This document shows positions 29,101 through 42,865 of a stretch of 64,000 nucleotides of DNA, in pieces. The DNA comes from Galaxea fascicularis (lineage: Eukaryota > Cnidaria > Anthozoa > Scleractinia > Euphylliidae), in the NCBI GenBank assembly GCA_948470475.1, contig OX419338.1, forward strand, positions 35,569,595 to 35,633,594. Reading direction: 5' to 3'. How positions within the stretch are numbered: position 1 is the first letter of the stretch; every line of letters starts with the position of its first letter. Both the position numbers and the translations under genes were made by a program. The notes under the pieces were generated by a model, which was not told where the DNA came from, did no database searches, and saw nothing but the letters and a program-made list of their open reading frames with translations.

Positions 29101-32100
29101 CCGAAGAAGACTGCCCGAGTGCAGTAGAACCCGTATGCGGTAGTAATGGGAGGAGTTATGGTAACGAGTGCTTGTTTAGGGCCGACGCGTGCCGGACTGG
29201 CATGACTTTCAAACAAGGAAGATGTGGTGAATAGTTTTTGTCTACTGTCTTCTTACGTAAATTCAGTGTACAGCGCTACATTCCTCCGTTACATTGAAGA
29301 TATTATTTACAAATGTTTTCAGATAACGTGAATAATATGCTGATTTTCAGTTCCTTTTTCTTTGAAAATATTTTAGGTATTAGGCGAATGTTTCACCTCC
29401 ATTTAAAGATCACAGAGTTAACTCTAATGTCATGCCATGTCATGTCATGTCATGTCAGGTCATGTTGTGTAGTGTAGTGTAGTGAAGTGTAATGTAATGT
29501 AATGAGTTTCAAATTCTGCTTTGTTTTTACCCAGATGCATGCACGTTCCATCAATGCAAGTCATACCAGGATTGCGTGGTAGTGAATAATGCTGCTAAAT
29601 GCCAGTGTCCCAATTGCTCAAGTACCGGAGACCGCGTGTGTGCCAGTAATGGAAAAGACTATCAAAGCGAGTGTAATATGAGGATCAAGGCTTGTAAGCT
29701 TAAAAGAGAGCTTGTGGTAGTGCAGAAAGGATATTGTGGTAAGTTCGTATTCCAACTTGAGGTCGAACTCCCGTCTGAAATCCGTATTCAGCTCAGTCCC
29801 AGATTCTGTTTGGGGAAGGAATGGAACTATTCCAACCTGTTTGTTACAGGTTTTCTGTATCATCTTTTTCACCGAATTCGCAGACCAGAAGGGCCATTTG
29901 CTACGCCAGAAATCGGTTAAATAGACCTTTATGTGTCCTCCGAATTAAAACCGGTTATTATTGTGACCTCAGCAAATTTGCAAGTTGTGACTGAAGCAGA
30001 GCGCAGAGAAGCAACGCACCTTGAATTTGGAAATATCATTGTCAATTGAAACTGCCAAAGTCTTTACAACATGTTTTGATAGCCAAATAACGCCTTGCAC
30101 GGACCTCTTCGTAGCCAATAAAACTATGCCATCATGTTGACAAATCTTGTTTTTAGATGCATGCTCCCGGAGGAGATGTGCACTGTACGAGAATTGCATC
30201 ATTGATTCCAACACTCAGGCCAGATGCGTGTGTCCCTCCCCGCTCGCGTGTCTGCGTTTAAAGAGAACCTCGCCTGTGTGTGGCAGCGACGGCAAGACGT
30301 ACTCCAGTGAGTGTGCGCTGAGAGCAGAGAACTGTGCGAAACGACCGAAGGCCCGTCTGCAGTTTAAAGGAGAATGTGGTTAGTATTTGACTGCGCATAC
30401 TATTATATTTTTAAACAAAACTGTTAAGTTATGTTATAACGGGAACTACATTGTATAGACAATGTTCAGCTCAGTTAAAAAATGTCTTACAGAGAGGTGG
30501 TATCACAGAGAATCAAACAAGACACTCACTTCTTCAGTCTAATTTTCAGGAACCGCTGGATTTGTACAAGCTCGCTTGCAAAGCACATCTTCATTTTCGC
30601 AGAAACAGCTGATGTGCTCCGTTGCTCATTAACACTGTTCCTATATTGTGTGTGACATCTCTGATGTGCTCCGTTTCATGTTACCAGTGTCCCTATATTG
30701 TATATGACGTCTTCTTTGTACCAATACAGGTCTAGTTGTACTTCCCTGCTCCAGTACTTCATGTAGGTATGGCGCGAGGTGTGGTTTCACGAGAGGCTAC
30801 CCAGAATGCATATGTCCGTTGGAGAGTGATTGCCCGGCTGAAGACAGACCCGTATGTGGCAGTGATGCACAAAACTATCCCAACACATGCGTACTGACTG
30901 CTAGAGCGTGTTTGATGCGAAAGGATGTCATAGCAGAATATGATGGTCCATGTGGTATGAAATGCTCCTGTTGTTGATCCTAGATAATTCTAATGCGAGA
31001 TGAAGAATAGAAACAATGGCTATTTTTCTTTCAAAGCGTTTTCATTTTCTTTAGTGTTTTTTAATGTCCGTTTGACATAAGCTAATTGATTAACGTACCC
31101 AACAGTCCAGGACAAGAAAACAACGTGTACAAGATCTGCTTTTCACGGCAGTGTAAGATGGACGTAAGCGCTCCTATTACCATCACGAGGCAACAATTTT
31201 GTTCAGACACTGTTTTATTGATGTTAATATTTTGGTCTCTGTGCAAAATATTACACTGATCATCATCACTGGTCTAACTTTTAGGAAAAAGTTTGTTAGG
31301 CTGCTTTATGGGATAGATTTCCTCTAATGTAAATTTTTGCAGAATATCAGAGTTGAACAACGTTTGAGATGGAGAAATAAACTCCCCGGTTAACTTTTAA
31401 TCTTGGATTAGCGTTAATCGGCTTTTGAACAACCTTGCCGCTCACACACTCTAATGCCCTTTCCCCTCAGTTGCGTGTCTGTTGGCGAACTGTGACAGAT
31501 TCTTTGCCCGCTGTGAGACGACAGCAGCGGGAGTGGCTCGGTGTGTCTGTCCTGTGGTAGCGAGGTGCCCTGTGACACCTGATGAGGTTTGCGCTAATGA
31601 CACGAACACGTACGACTCTGAATGCCACATGAGAGTACAAGCGTGTCAGCAACGAACCCCACTCAATGTCGTGAAAAAGGGACCGTGTGGTAAGTGTGGC
31701 ATAAGGAATCTTGTGTAGTATACTGGTAGTTATTATATCTCTCAGTTACTACGCGCGTTATGATTGGTCAATTTTGCGGGCCGTATTCTACGGTACGGTC
31801 CGCTAAGTTTTAAAGTTTCCTTTCCCGCGCGCCTGATTAACCTCAGTGATATAATAAATATCTTACTAACCTCGTTTTTTCGGTCCGTACTGTAAGTTAC
31901 GGATCCCCGTTTTTTCCCGTTGATTTATGGCCCGCGCGCTTCGCGCTTGGGCCATAAGTGCACGGGAAAAAAACTCGGTCCGTAACTTACAATACGGACC
32001 GAGAAAACGTGGTTGGTAAGATATTTATTATATCACTGAGGTAAATCATATCTCAAATAGTAATACAACACTGCAAATTACACAAAAGGTCTTTCTTTTG

Positions 32101-35100
32101 CTTTGGTAAAGTTTGGTCTGAATAGTTCGATTAGGATAGAAAAAATATGTTGACTTCTGCCTTTCAGTTGAGTGGAGTTTGGCAAGATTTTGGCTGTTAG
32201 ACCTAGCCTTATTGGTGAAATAAGAATAGTGATCAGAGGAAAAGAGAAAGAGTTTGTCATGAAACTTCATGGGTCTTCGTCTTGTTATCAGTAAATAAAA
32301 TCAAGTAGGATAACACAAAATAAAAGGAGTACAGGGGAATATTATCTTTGAGACCTTATGTTGATTATATGTTAGTCGCGTCTCTTAAAAGCGTCTGTCT
32401 TTTTACTTAGCAACATGCGAGGAGTTGAGTTGCGCAAACTACGCCACGTGTGTGGTTATTAACAGTCGACCCTATTGTCAGTGTCCCAGGGCGAGTGACT
32501 GCTCCTCCAAAAGAGATCCAGTGTGTGGTAGTGATGGAATGGTATACTTGAGTGAATGTCACATGAGGGTGGCTTCGTGCGAAGCAGGGCTGCTGACCAC
32601 AGTGAACAACAAAGGCGTCTGTGGTATGTTGAATCGTTTGTTGTACAAGAATTTTTTTTGAAGCGTTTGTTTTGAATGTCGGAGTAACAAGCACAGTTGA
32701 CCCGAGGAACGTATATAATTCGAGAGACAGAGTGTGCAGTCGATGAAAAAAAGCACGGGAAAATCTTCGACCGGTGTTTAAGACAGGAAAACGTGAAATT
32801 ATTGGCGAGAGTACGGAAAGGGTTATACTATAATTAGCTTCAGTGAAGCTGTTAATTCTGTAAAGAAACTTCACTGCGTAAAAGTTGTTACGAATTGAGG
32901 AAGAACGTTCTGTGACATTCTTGCACAAATCTCAAACTTCTTGGACTTTCACCAAACTTAACATGATTTGTTGAATAGTGCATACTATGTTTACTGTTCT
33001 TTGTTTGTGATTTTTTTCTTGTTTTTGTCCTTGCTAAGACACAACCTCTCTTTTCTTTTCTTTTTCTATGAAAATGGCGTCAATATCGTTTGGAACAGCT
33101 CAAGGTAAGTTTTACAGTTCGCATTCTAACGCAAGGAAGAAGAAGCATGAATTACGAGCATTGACGTCGCTTTCATTCGGAGAGGCCGATCGATACCCGA
33201 GAAGTTCCGAGTTCGAAATTTAAGACACTCTGGTAGAATAACGTAGCGTCTTTAAAAGGTGTTTCCGACTTGATCCTTATTAGGGTTGGTATAGAACGAT
33301 ACACAAATAGGAGGTCCAAGGTTCACTCCCGCAGGCTGGTAAACTAATGCCAAATAACTGGGAAATGGGAACAACGAGGACATTCGCTCTGGAGGGGTGG
33401 GGATCTCATCTCCAGTTTAGGGAGGTAGCTAGTGAGTGTGAAGCTTCCCCATGCAGTAAGGTACTGTCATTTCAGTACGTGTGAAATCCTATAATGGAAG
33501 GTTTTGAGTAGTTCTTGCAGCTTGTCTAGTCGTACTTCGCAGTTCTGACTTTTGCGTTTTTGATGAATTCACAATCTGTAAAACTATTAAATAGCAGTGG
33601 CGTCACTTGATTATTCAGGACAAGGTGAGTTTTACGTTTTGTGTGAAAATCTAACATCTAACCATTGATGCTAACTTTATTTTACGTAATAGTAGTTCAC
33701 AGGTATTTTTTCATGGGGAATTACTTTTCGTTTTGTCGAATTTGCGCTTTCGTACTTCTACAAAGAAACTGATTGTTTTATCTCCGAGTTTGTTCTTTGT
33801 TCTTACTCACACAGATGACCCTTGTTCCAACAAGACATGCCCTTTTTACTCTGAATGCTCTTTGAACGAAAAGTTTGAAGCTCAGTGCACGTGCGTACAG
33901 AGCTGTCCTCTGGCCTTTGACCCTGTCTGCGCCAGCAATGGTGAAACCTACCCCAACGAATGTGTGTTTAGGATTCGAGCATGCGCATTCAATGGAAGTG
34001 TCACTCTCTTACATCGGGGTTATTGCAGTGAGTGCTTTTAGCTTTAACTTCTATTTTCTTTTCCTTTTTCGTGTCCTGCTTTATCTTGTACAGCCTACCT
34101 GACTTTCTAAGATTGCCTGATGTTTTTGTATGTCAAAAGCAACGTGTATATTCCACTCTTCTCCTCCTTCATCAGCTCCATGCTCTACGGCTACCTGCCA
34201 GCGTTATGCTGAGTGTGTGTCCAATAATGACACAACTGCAGTGTGTGTCTGTCCAAACGACTGTCCTTCCAAGTCCAGCACTGTTTGTGGCAGTGATGGA
34301 AGCACTTATGACAGTGATTGTCACCTAAGAGTTGATTCGTGTAAGCGCAAAGCTAGCGTGTCTGTTCGCCACGCGGGGAAATGCAGTAAGTTGTCGTTTC
34401 TTAAGTCCTCCTATTCTGTATTTTGCTTTCATCTTATCTTATCTTATCTTATTCACACTAAAGAAACTTTAGATGCGCCAGTTTTTCCAGTTTTGTGCGT
34501 CAGCTTCGTGCTAAAAGATATTCCCACGAGCACCCCTCAGTCTTTGTTTTACTTGGTCCATCCCATTATTTTTAATTTATAAGTCTTGATCTTTATCGGT
34601 ATCATTATCCTCATCAACATTATCAACATTGTCGTCATCATCAACGTCATCATTATCATCATCATCCCCTTCACCACCACCACCATCATCATCATCATTC
34701 GTAACCATCATTCATCGTCGTCACCAACGCTTTCTTTATCGCGGTCATCGTCGCAGTCATTATCATTATCGTTCCAAATATCACTGCTATGGTTTGGTAA
34801 TCACTATAAACATCGTAATCATCATCATCATCCTTATTATGATTATTAATTCTTGTCATCCTTAACATTGTCATCATCATTCTAATCACCCCTTTATGTC
34901 AGTTTTTGTCGCTTATTCTTTTACTAATTTTCTCGATGTCTTCAAAGATCCTTGCCTTTCTAAAAAGTGTCCACCATACGCTCAGTGTGTGTCTCATTTC
35001 AAGACGTACGCTCGGTGTGTCTGTCCAATCAAGTGTCCACTTGTGTATGACCCAACATGTGGCACAGATCGCAAAAGCTACTTCAACTTGTGTGCTCTAC

Positions 35101-38100
35101 AAGTGACAGCTTGTCAATCAAACTTGATGATCAGAGCTGCATACAAGGGGACTTGCGGTATGATGATGTTATCTGTTATTACTGTTTTAGCTTGCTAGTT
35201 ATTTGTTTCCTGGATAACGCTTGAAAGAGGTTGATACTTGGTACTTCAAAAAGGTGAAGCCTTAACGGGTTCGGTTATAATAAACAAATTGTGCAACGGA
35301 AGCGACTCCTCAAGTGTGAACTGTTCTATTTGCAACTGTTTGATAAAGCCTTTTTAACCTCACATGTCCTTTGTAACTACCTTTCTTGTTGTTAACATTC
35401 TCCTTTCTTTCTTTCGTTGTGTTTTCTCATTTTCTTGCAACTGATTGACGAAGACAGACAGCCCCGCAACTCCTTGCGTTCGCATGAGTTGTCCTCCAAA
35501 CTCCAGGTGCATTGTCACAGCGAACGGTACAGCTGAGTGCACATGCGCCAAAGCATCATGTTCGCAAAACAGTAGCGTTGTCTGTGGTAGTAACGGGAAG
35601 ACGTACAAGAACACTTGTGAAATGAAGCATGAATCTTGCGAGACAAACGAAACCATTACGGTAGCGCATAATGGCCACTGCGAAAGTAAGTGCTGCATTG
35701 TTTAAACATGCGCCTTTTTTTAACTTTGATTATCCCAGTCGAGCGTCTCCTCACTAAAACGAAACTTTCAATTTTCTGAAAGGCACATACCTAGACTCTG
35801 TCCACTAAATGACATAGGGAATTCTTCCAGATTTTAACAACCTTTCGCATGTTGACTCTTTAACATTGAGCCCTCTCCGGCCGCCATGGCTTGTCTCTCG
35901 CCATTTATTTTGTAACCAAGTTCCCTACTTCTCCTTGGTAGAATAGTAATCTATCTTTTTTTTAATTTGCCCTTAAATATCCAGTATTTTCTGGAAAACA
36001 GCCTCTTGACAGACGGTATAAAGTGCCCCGGCCCCGAGGAGTTTAGCTTACTTGTACCCGACCAATTAAGACTACTACTTACATCGCGATCGCAAATTAC
36101 ATTTAGATGGCCTCTGGGACGGAAACCGATAAATCGCGGTAGAATACTCTCAGGCGGATCAGACTAACGGTTGATTTGTTATTCTAGTGCCCATATAAAT
36201 TGCTCCATCTTAAAACAAACTCTCTAACATTCACCACCGTTTCTTAAATCTTTCTTTAAGCTCCTTGTTACAAAGGAAAATGTAAATATGGTGGACGGTG
36301 CGAGCTACTCTCAAACACAACGGCTCGTTGTGCATGCAGATCGTGTCACTTCAGATACAACCCTGTATGTGGCACCAACAAACGCTCTTACCTTAACCAC
36401 TGTTTTCTCAGACGTCAGGCCTGTCTTACCCAGACTCCTATCTCTGTGGTGCATCACGGTCGATGCAGTAAGTAATTAACTGCTGTTATAGAGAAAACTT
36501 CATCTCTTTTTAATGCATTATTCAAAGCATTGTTAACTAATTTAGACAACTATTTCCCTTCTTGACAGCTCAAACTTTATTTGATAGATTTTAGGGGTAA
36601 TGCCCACTACCACGTGGCCATAGTGCCCAATGTTTGGCTTTCCGCTGACCTAGACACATAAATTTGTGAGGTATTCTTGTCACAATAAGCCACATCACAC
36701 AAGCTTCACATTCTAAAATTTAATTTCCAGAAGGCCTCATCCCACAACAGCCCTTCGTTTCTCTTAAGCTGTATAGTCGAGACTAGATCACTGTCAAGTG
36801 TTGTTTATATGCTCTGATTAGTTATGCTCGAGGAGTGTTTTGTTGCAGAAGTTAATTTTCTCTTTTTGTCGTGTAATTACCTGTTGTAGCTGTTTTGAGC
36901 GTTATGAGTTATGCACACCAAATCAGGTCATCTTTAGAATCGACAAATGATCTCAAATTCTTAGTTACAAAATCTTCTTTTTCTCTCTCTTTCTCTCTGT
37001 TTATCTCTCTATATAAACTACATTTTCTAGCTTGCACTACCACGCGCTGTCCATTTGGCGGGAAATGTGTGCTTCAGGAAGATGGGACTGAGTCATGCCA
37101 GTGCCCACAGAGCTGTCCTCTTTCTTATGATCCCGTATGTGGCAACAACAAGAAAACATACATGAACCGCTGTGCACTTAATCTGGACACGTGCCGAACC
37201 AACGGAACGATAGCACTTAAATATGAAGGAAAATGCTGTAAGAAAACAATCACTCTTTCTGTCTTTTCTTTGATCTACACTCCTCTTATCCACTGTAAAG
37301 CGTTTTCACTCACGTAACCAGAGGCCATATCAGTTTAATGAAACAAAAATAGTGAAAATAGAGTTCAATGGGTTAGCCTGGTACACCAATGTGGCCCCCG
37401 TTCTTTTATTTTGGTCCACCAACACGGCGGCCGTGACGCCTTGTGGAAACACTGTATATGTTCTCTTATGTTATTTTGTTTTAATTTTGGTAATACTCTA
37501 CATTGAAAGGAACACTTCGATCTTTTTAAAACCAGGAGATAGTCGGGCTTTCTTCGGTTTTGATATACAATTAACGAGTTCTCATTAGATTTGCGACAGC
37601 ATCGCCTTAGATCTGTCTCCCTGTAACTCGTGAATGCCTTGTTCAACCTTAAATGATAACGTAGCCTTCTACCCCCCCAATTTTCGTTGTTGTTTCTTCC
37701 TTATTATTCGCCTTAATCTACTCTGGTGTCCTCGTCTTTTCTTCAATATCCCTATTGCCTCTCAGTCCCAGGCTGCACTCAAACCAAGTGTCGCTTTTAT
37801 TCCTCCTGCGTGGAGCGGCCCAACGAGCAGGCTGTTTGTGTGTGCAACGAAAAATGCAATCTGTCTTTGGATCCAGTTTGTGGCAGCAACGGAAAAACAT
37901 ACATCAACGAATGTCTTCTTCGAGCTGATGCCTGCAAGCAACGACGGAGCTTTGTTATGTTACAGCGAGGGGCTTGCAGTGAGTGGTCTTGGTTAATTTC
38001 TGTCACTGTTTCTGTGTTCTGTATGGGTCTGTTAATCATGTCATGTCTTAAGCATTCTTGGTACGTTTTCCTCTTTGTTTGGATTCATTTCCTTAATTTT

Positions 38101-41100
38101 ACTGAGCCAGAGTTTTCACCAGAGCGGTTCAGTACTAAGCGCTGTGACGTTTTTTGTTTGTTTCGTCGTAGCGACAGCTTTCGTCCTGGTACCCTTAACC
38201 AAATAATAGGAAAATCGTTGGACGTTTCCGAACATGTACCAAATAAGACCAAAGCTGTTGGATTTTGGTCATACATATTTTTCTGTGCGGAGTTTTTATC
38301 GCTATTTGTTTTAAGCAATATAGTTTCCCAGAGAAAAAATAAACAACAGCAAAACAAAACACCATATCCACATTTCCTTTCTTTTCTATCAGCTCCTTGT
38401 GCTCTTCTCAAATGTGACTTTTACGCCGAGTGTAAAGCTCAGCTGGACGGCTCTCTTGAGTGTGTCTGTCCAAGGCAGTGTCCACTGTCCTTCGCTCCTG
38501 TGTGTGGTAGTGACGGACAGACGTATCCTAACCAGTGTACTCTTCAAGTAGAATCCTGCCGAACTCAGACTCGCATCTCCGTGGCTAAGCGTGGGCTGTG
38601 TGGTGCGTAAGAGTATTACTCACCCGGAAACTAACTTCTCATCAAAAACCAGACAGTATTTTCTTCATGGACTGTGACCTCGTTCATCTTGTAACTAGTC
38701 TGGTCCAAACTGGTCGATCCAGAACTATTCTTTCTCACCGAGGATAAACAGTTTCTTTTTCTGGATAAAGCCACTTGTCGCGCCGAGACAGTTACAATCC
38801 AGTGTAAACGTCCTATTAGCTTGATTAGTATAACAGTATTTGTAAAAATCATTCGCATTCGTTAGAGTGCAAATTTAGTGGACACTTCGTAGACATGTTT
38901 GGTTTGCTACTTTTGGTAGTCACATTGGCGTTACCATGACGCCGAAATGTTGATTTTTATCGTTATTTATTACTTGTCTGTACATAAGTCGGTTGTATAC
39001 AAGCATACTGTATGTGATATACAAACAAAAATTCACATCAAACAAAATAAAATGAAGCCTCAATCGACACCTTGGCTGTTTTCTCGACCCTCACTGGAGT
39101 GGTCTCCCAGTATCCTCTCTGGCGGTCTCACCGAAGTTATCAATAGCCACGGTAGGTGGGACAGAGTTGTAATAATTGTAATCTCAATAAAATAGCGGAT
39201 ATTAAACAAAAACGTGAACGTTTACAGTTGAGGCATCCAAAACAGCACCCCTGCTTGAATTTCGGATGATGATATAGAGATGCCATGGTAAGAAAAAAAT
39301 GAGCTCGGAAAATCAGCTCAAGAGCTCCATAAGTATGTTGTAAGGGCTGTTAATAAAGAGTCCAATCAAGCTGCAGTACAGACGCAAATCGTCTGCAGTT
39401 CTCTTCAAGTTACTTCCGATTGTAGTCCTCGCCCAAAAAGGAGACGAAATATGGCGGGAAAAAGAAATAGTTATCGTGGGACAGGGTTAAACGATACGTA
39501 GATAGTGTGATCATAAATGCAAAGTTTTTTTGAGGCAGATAGATTTCTACTCTGTTGAGGTAGTGCTAATTTAGGGTTAAAAGTCTGCCTTTCCTGAAAT
39601 GAAAAACAGAATCTCCAAAACCTTGAGGTTATTGACATGTGTGGTGATGGGCTTCTTCAGCTCGTGACACACGGTTCAACATCGAGCAGCATTTGTTAAA
39701 TAATAAATGTTGAACGGAATAGAACCCGTCTCTATTTTTGTGCACGTCGTTCAAAATGTTGAATAGTCTATTTCAACATTGAACATAGCATGATACACTT
39801 TTCAACATTTGTTGATCAACAAAGGCTGAACCTTAACGTTACCCATTTGTCATTTCTATGTAGATGTATCTGTAGGATTCCGAGGTGATTCTTACATGAA
39901 GTACAAAGCTTTGGCACAAACTGACACCATTGCAGACATCCAAATGGACATTAGGCCCATCGGCCGGTCCGGAGTGTTGCTTAGCAACAAAGCCTCAGGC
40001 AGGAATGGAAATAATGATTACATCTTCATTGTCTTGAAACGCGGACGGGTTATCTTCAGGTGCGAAGCTAACTTGCAACAATAACATTAAATTGTACCAT
40101 AAACTAATTCTCTCAACTTGGCCGGTAGCTGAGCTGCAGTTAATTCTGAAAATCGGTTCTTCTGATGTGATTGGGTGTTTGTCTATCAAGCTCGCATGTA
40201 ATACAACGGAAATCATAAGAATTATGCACTGTTCTAAGATTTGCTGTCGTATTTGCCTGTTTAAGGTGGCATGTATGGTTAAAGAATGTTTCAAATAAAA
40301 TGTTAACAATCACAATCTGTGATCAAAGAAGGAAAGAGCTGCGGATAACCCTAACCTGTTTCCCAATTTTGTCATTCAAGCCTTCGTGAGGGGTCCTTGG
40401 TTTGCGTTGCTAGATGTTTCTACCGGGAGCAGAAGCTTTGAATTCCTCTTTTTGAACGCTATTTGTGACTGCTAGATTATTCTGCGTATGAATGTTTTAG
40501 TTAAGATACTGTGTGAATACCCCTTTATAATTATTGAATGCCTATATACAGCTACTATCGCAACAATGACTTGAAATGAGACCTCTGCACGCAGTACGTG
40601 CCTATATGACTCTCCTGCTATTTCTTTGTAGCTATAACCTTGGCAAAGGTCCTGCTGTTATCGAGAGTTACCTTAACCAGACCATCAGGATAAATGAATG
40701 GAACAGGATTCGCGCCTACAGAAATGGCATCATGGGATACCTTGAGGTGAACGGCATCCGCGTGGCTGGTTCTTCTCCAAAAGGCCTCTCAAAATTGAAC
40801 TTAGATACCAATATGTATTTGGGAGGAGGGGTCGAAAGCGAGTCTAGTAGGTGAGAAAACTGTTTTCTTCTCAGTGATCAGCGCCCTATAACTGGGATAC
40901 CTCTTTAAAATGGACTTTGCAAACTTGAACTTAGGAAGGAACATCTGAACAAGTTCAGAACAGTGTATGTATCTGACGCTTTGGTTTTTCCATGATAATG
41001 TTCTAACACGATGCTCCAGTTTTCGCAATACGAGCCTACGTAAAAAGACTTGCTAAAATGCCTTTTAACAATAACAACAACAACATCTTTACTTGTACCT

Positions 41101-42829
41101 TATAGTTATCTTGTTGACAATAAAAGATTATGTTAACTAATAAATAAGAAAAGGTACGGACCTTCAGAAATAACTATTTAGAGTTAAAAATGCCAGAAGG
41201 TCAATATTTGCAGGATATACAATTGATTCATGAAAAGGTCAGAGGTACACTCTCAAGAAGTGAAACACACACACACAAAACACCCATACTATTATGGGTG
41301 TTTTGCTTATGTATGATGCTTGTTATACACGAGTTTTTTTGTTCGCAAACTCCAACATTTTAAAACTCTTGCTTTGTATGATATTTAGATATATCAACCT
41401 TCTCCCAGTAAAAGTTGGATTTTTTGGATCAGTCGCCAACCTCACCATCAACGGTGAACGTTATGGCCTTCTATATCCCGGTCAATTAATTGATCATCCT
41501 TTGGAGCAGTTTAAAGCGGTAATGAACAGCAGTTACGACCTGTGTATGATGGCTCCGTGTTTCCATGGGGGCGACTGCGTGATTGAAAACGAGGTCCGGT
41601 GTGACTGCCCAGAAGGATTTCTGGGTGATCGCTGTGAATTAAGGGGTATGTATGTATAGTTGACCACCGATAGATCGTTTTCACATGACGTCACGGCGGC
41701 CATGTTGGTGCACAAAAACAAAGTAATGGCGGCCATGTTGATGCATAAAGCTAACCCTCTGAGAATTGAACTCAATATTTATGCAAATACTTTCTTTTGT
41801 TTCATTGAACCAATATGGCCGCTGGTCACGTGACTGAAAACGATCTATTGAGCCATCCATCGAGATCTATCCATCCATCAATCCATTCATCAGCCATTAA
41901 ATTCAAATGTCAGCAATGCCTTAGCTACGACGTAAAAGCAGTATTCCCGTTTGATTGTTTTGTTGATTCTCGTTACCTTTGTACTCGAGATTGTGTCGAT
42001 GTTGAAAGGAGAAAGTCAAACTTAAATCCTTACTTTTTCAACCTTTCTTCCAGCCAACGTGCCGTATTTCCGAGGTGGCGCCAGTATCGACAACTCCTAC
42101 ATTCGGTTACCGCCGTTGGTTCTGAGGAAAGATGAATTTACCGCTACTTTTGAAATACGCCCCGAGCAGAACACTGGACTCATACTGTATTCTGAAGCGG
42201 CCCAGGGGCAAGACTTTATTTCTCTGGCCATGAGGGCGGGGAAGCTGGAGCTTAGGTAGGGAGTCATGCCCAGGATTTCAAGTAACGGAAGAGACGGGGA
42301 TGATGGAATGGGGGCAAAAATTAAAATCCCTAGGGCTTTCAGCAAAACCTAAAAAAATCCCATACCAAATCTCCGAGCTTTAAAAATTTCCAGAAAGGAT
42401 TGTACTTTATTCTCAGAACTACGTGGCTGGGATAAGTGGGCATTACCCCAGGGGCACTACCACTGTTTTGAATACCCAAAAAATCCCTATGGAAATCAAG
42501 CCACATAAAAAAATACTTCCAAATTTTCCTACCTCAAAATTTCAAAGTCAAAAAAATTCTTCGATCATCCCAGACACTTGAAATCCGGTGTACCCCCTCC
42601 CCTCCTGGGGAATCATAGCCTCGACACTGATTATCGTTTTTCTATTTTCTTTTCTGAGAGCAGTTGTACATTTAAGGCGCCTGTGAGCTAGAAGGTTTTG
42701 GCTTTTTCAATCTCCGTCATCTAAATTAAATATCAGTTGGGCGTGGTTTAAATGGCCTCACAAGCATGTTTACAGCGCATTACAAGACTTGAATGAGTGT
42801 AGACTGATATCCATAACAATAATAATAAT

Positions 42830-42865
<36 letters not shown>

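Noticed and set aside
34586..34889. Ile- and Ser-rich ORFs
   Set aside because: Derived from the degenerate CAT/ATC repeat.
36288..36479. 63-residue ORF starting at an ATG
   Set aside because: Wrong frame over FS module 29; the spliced frame without ATG gives the full ten-Cys module.
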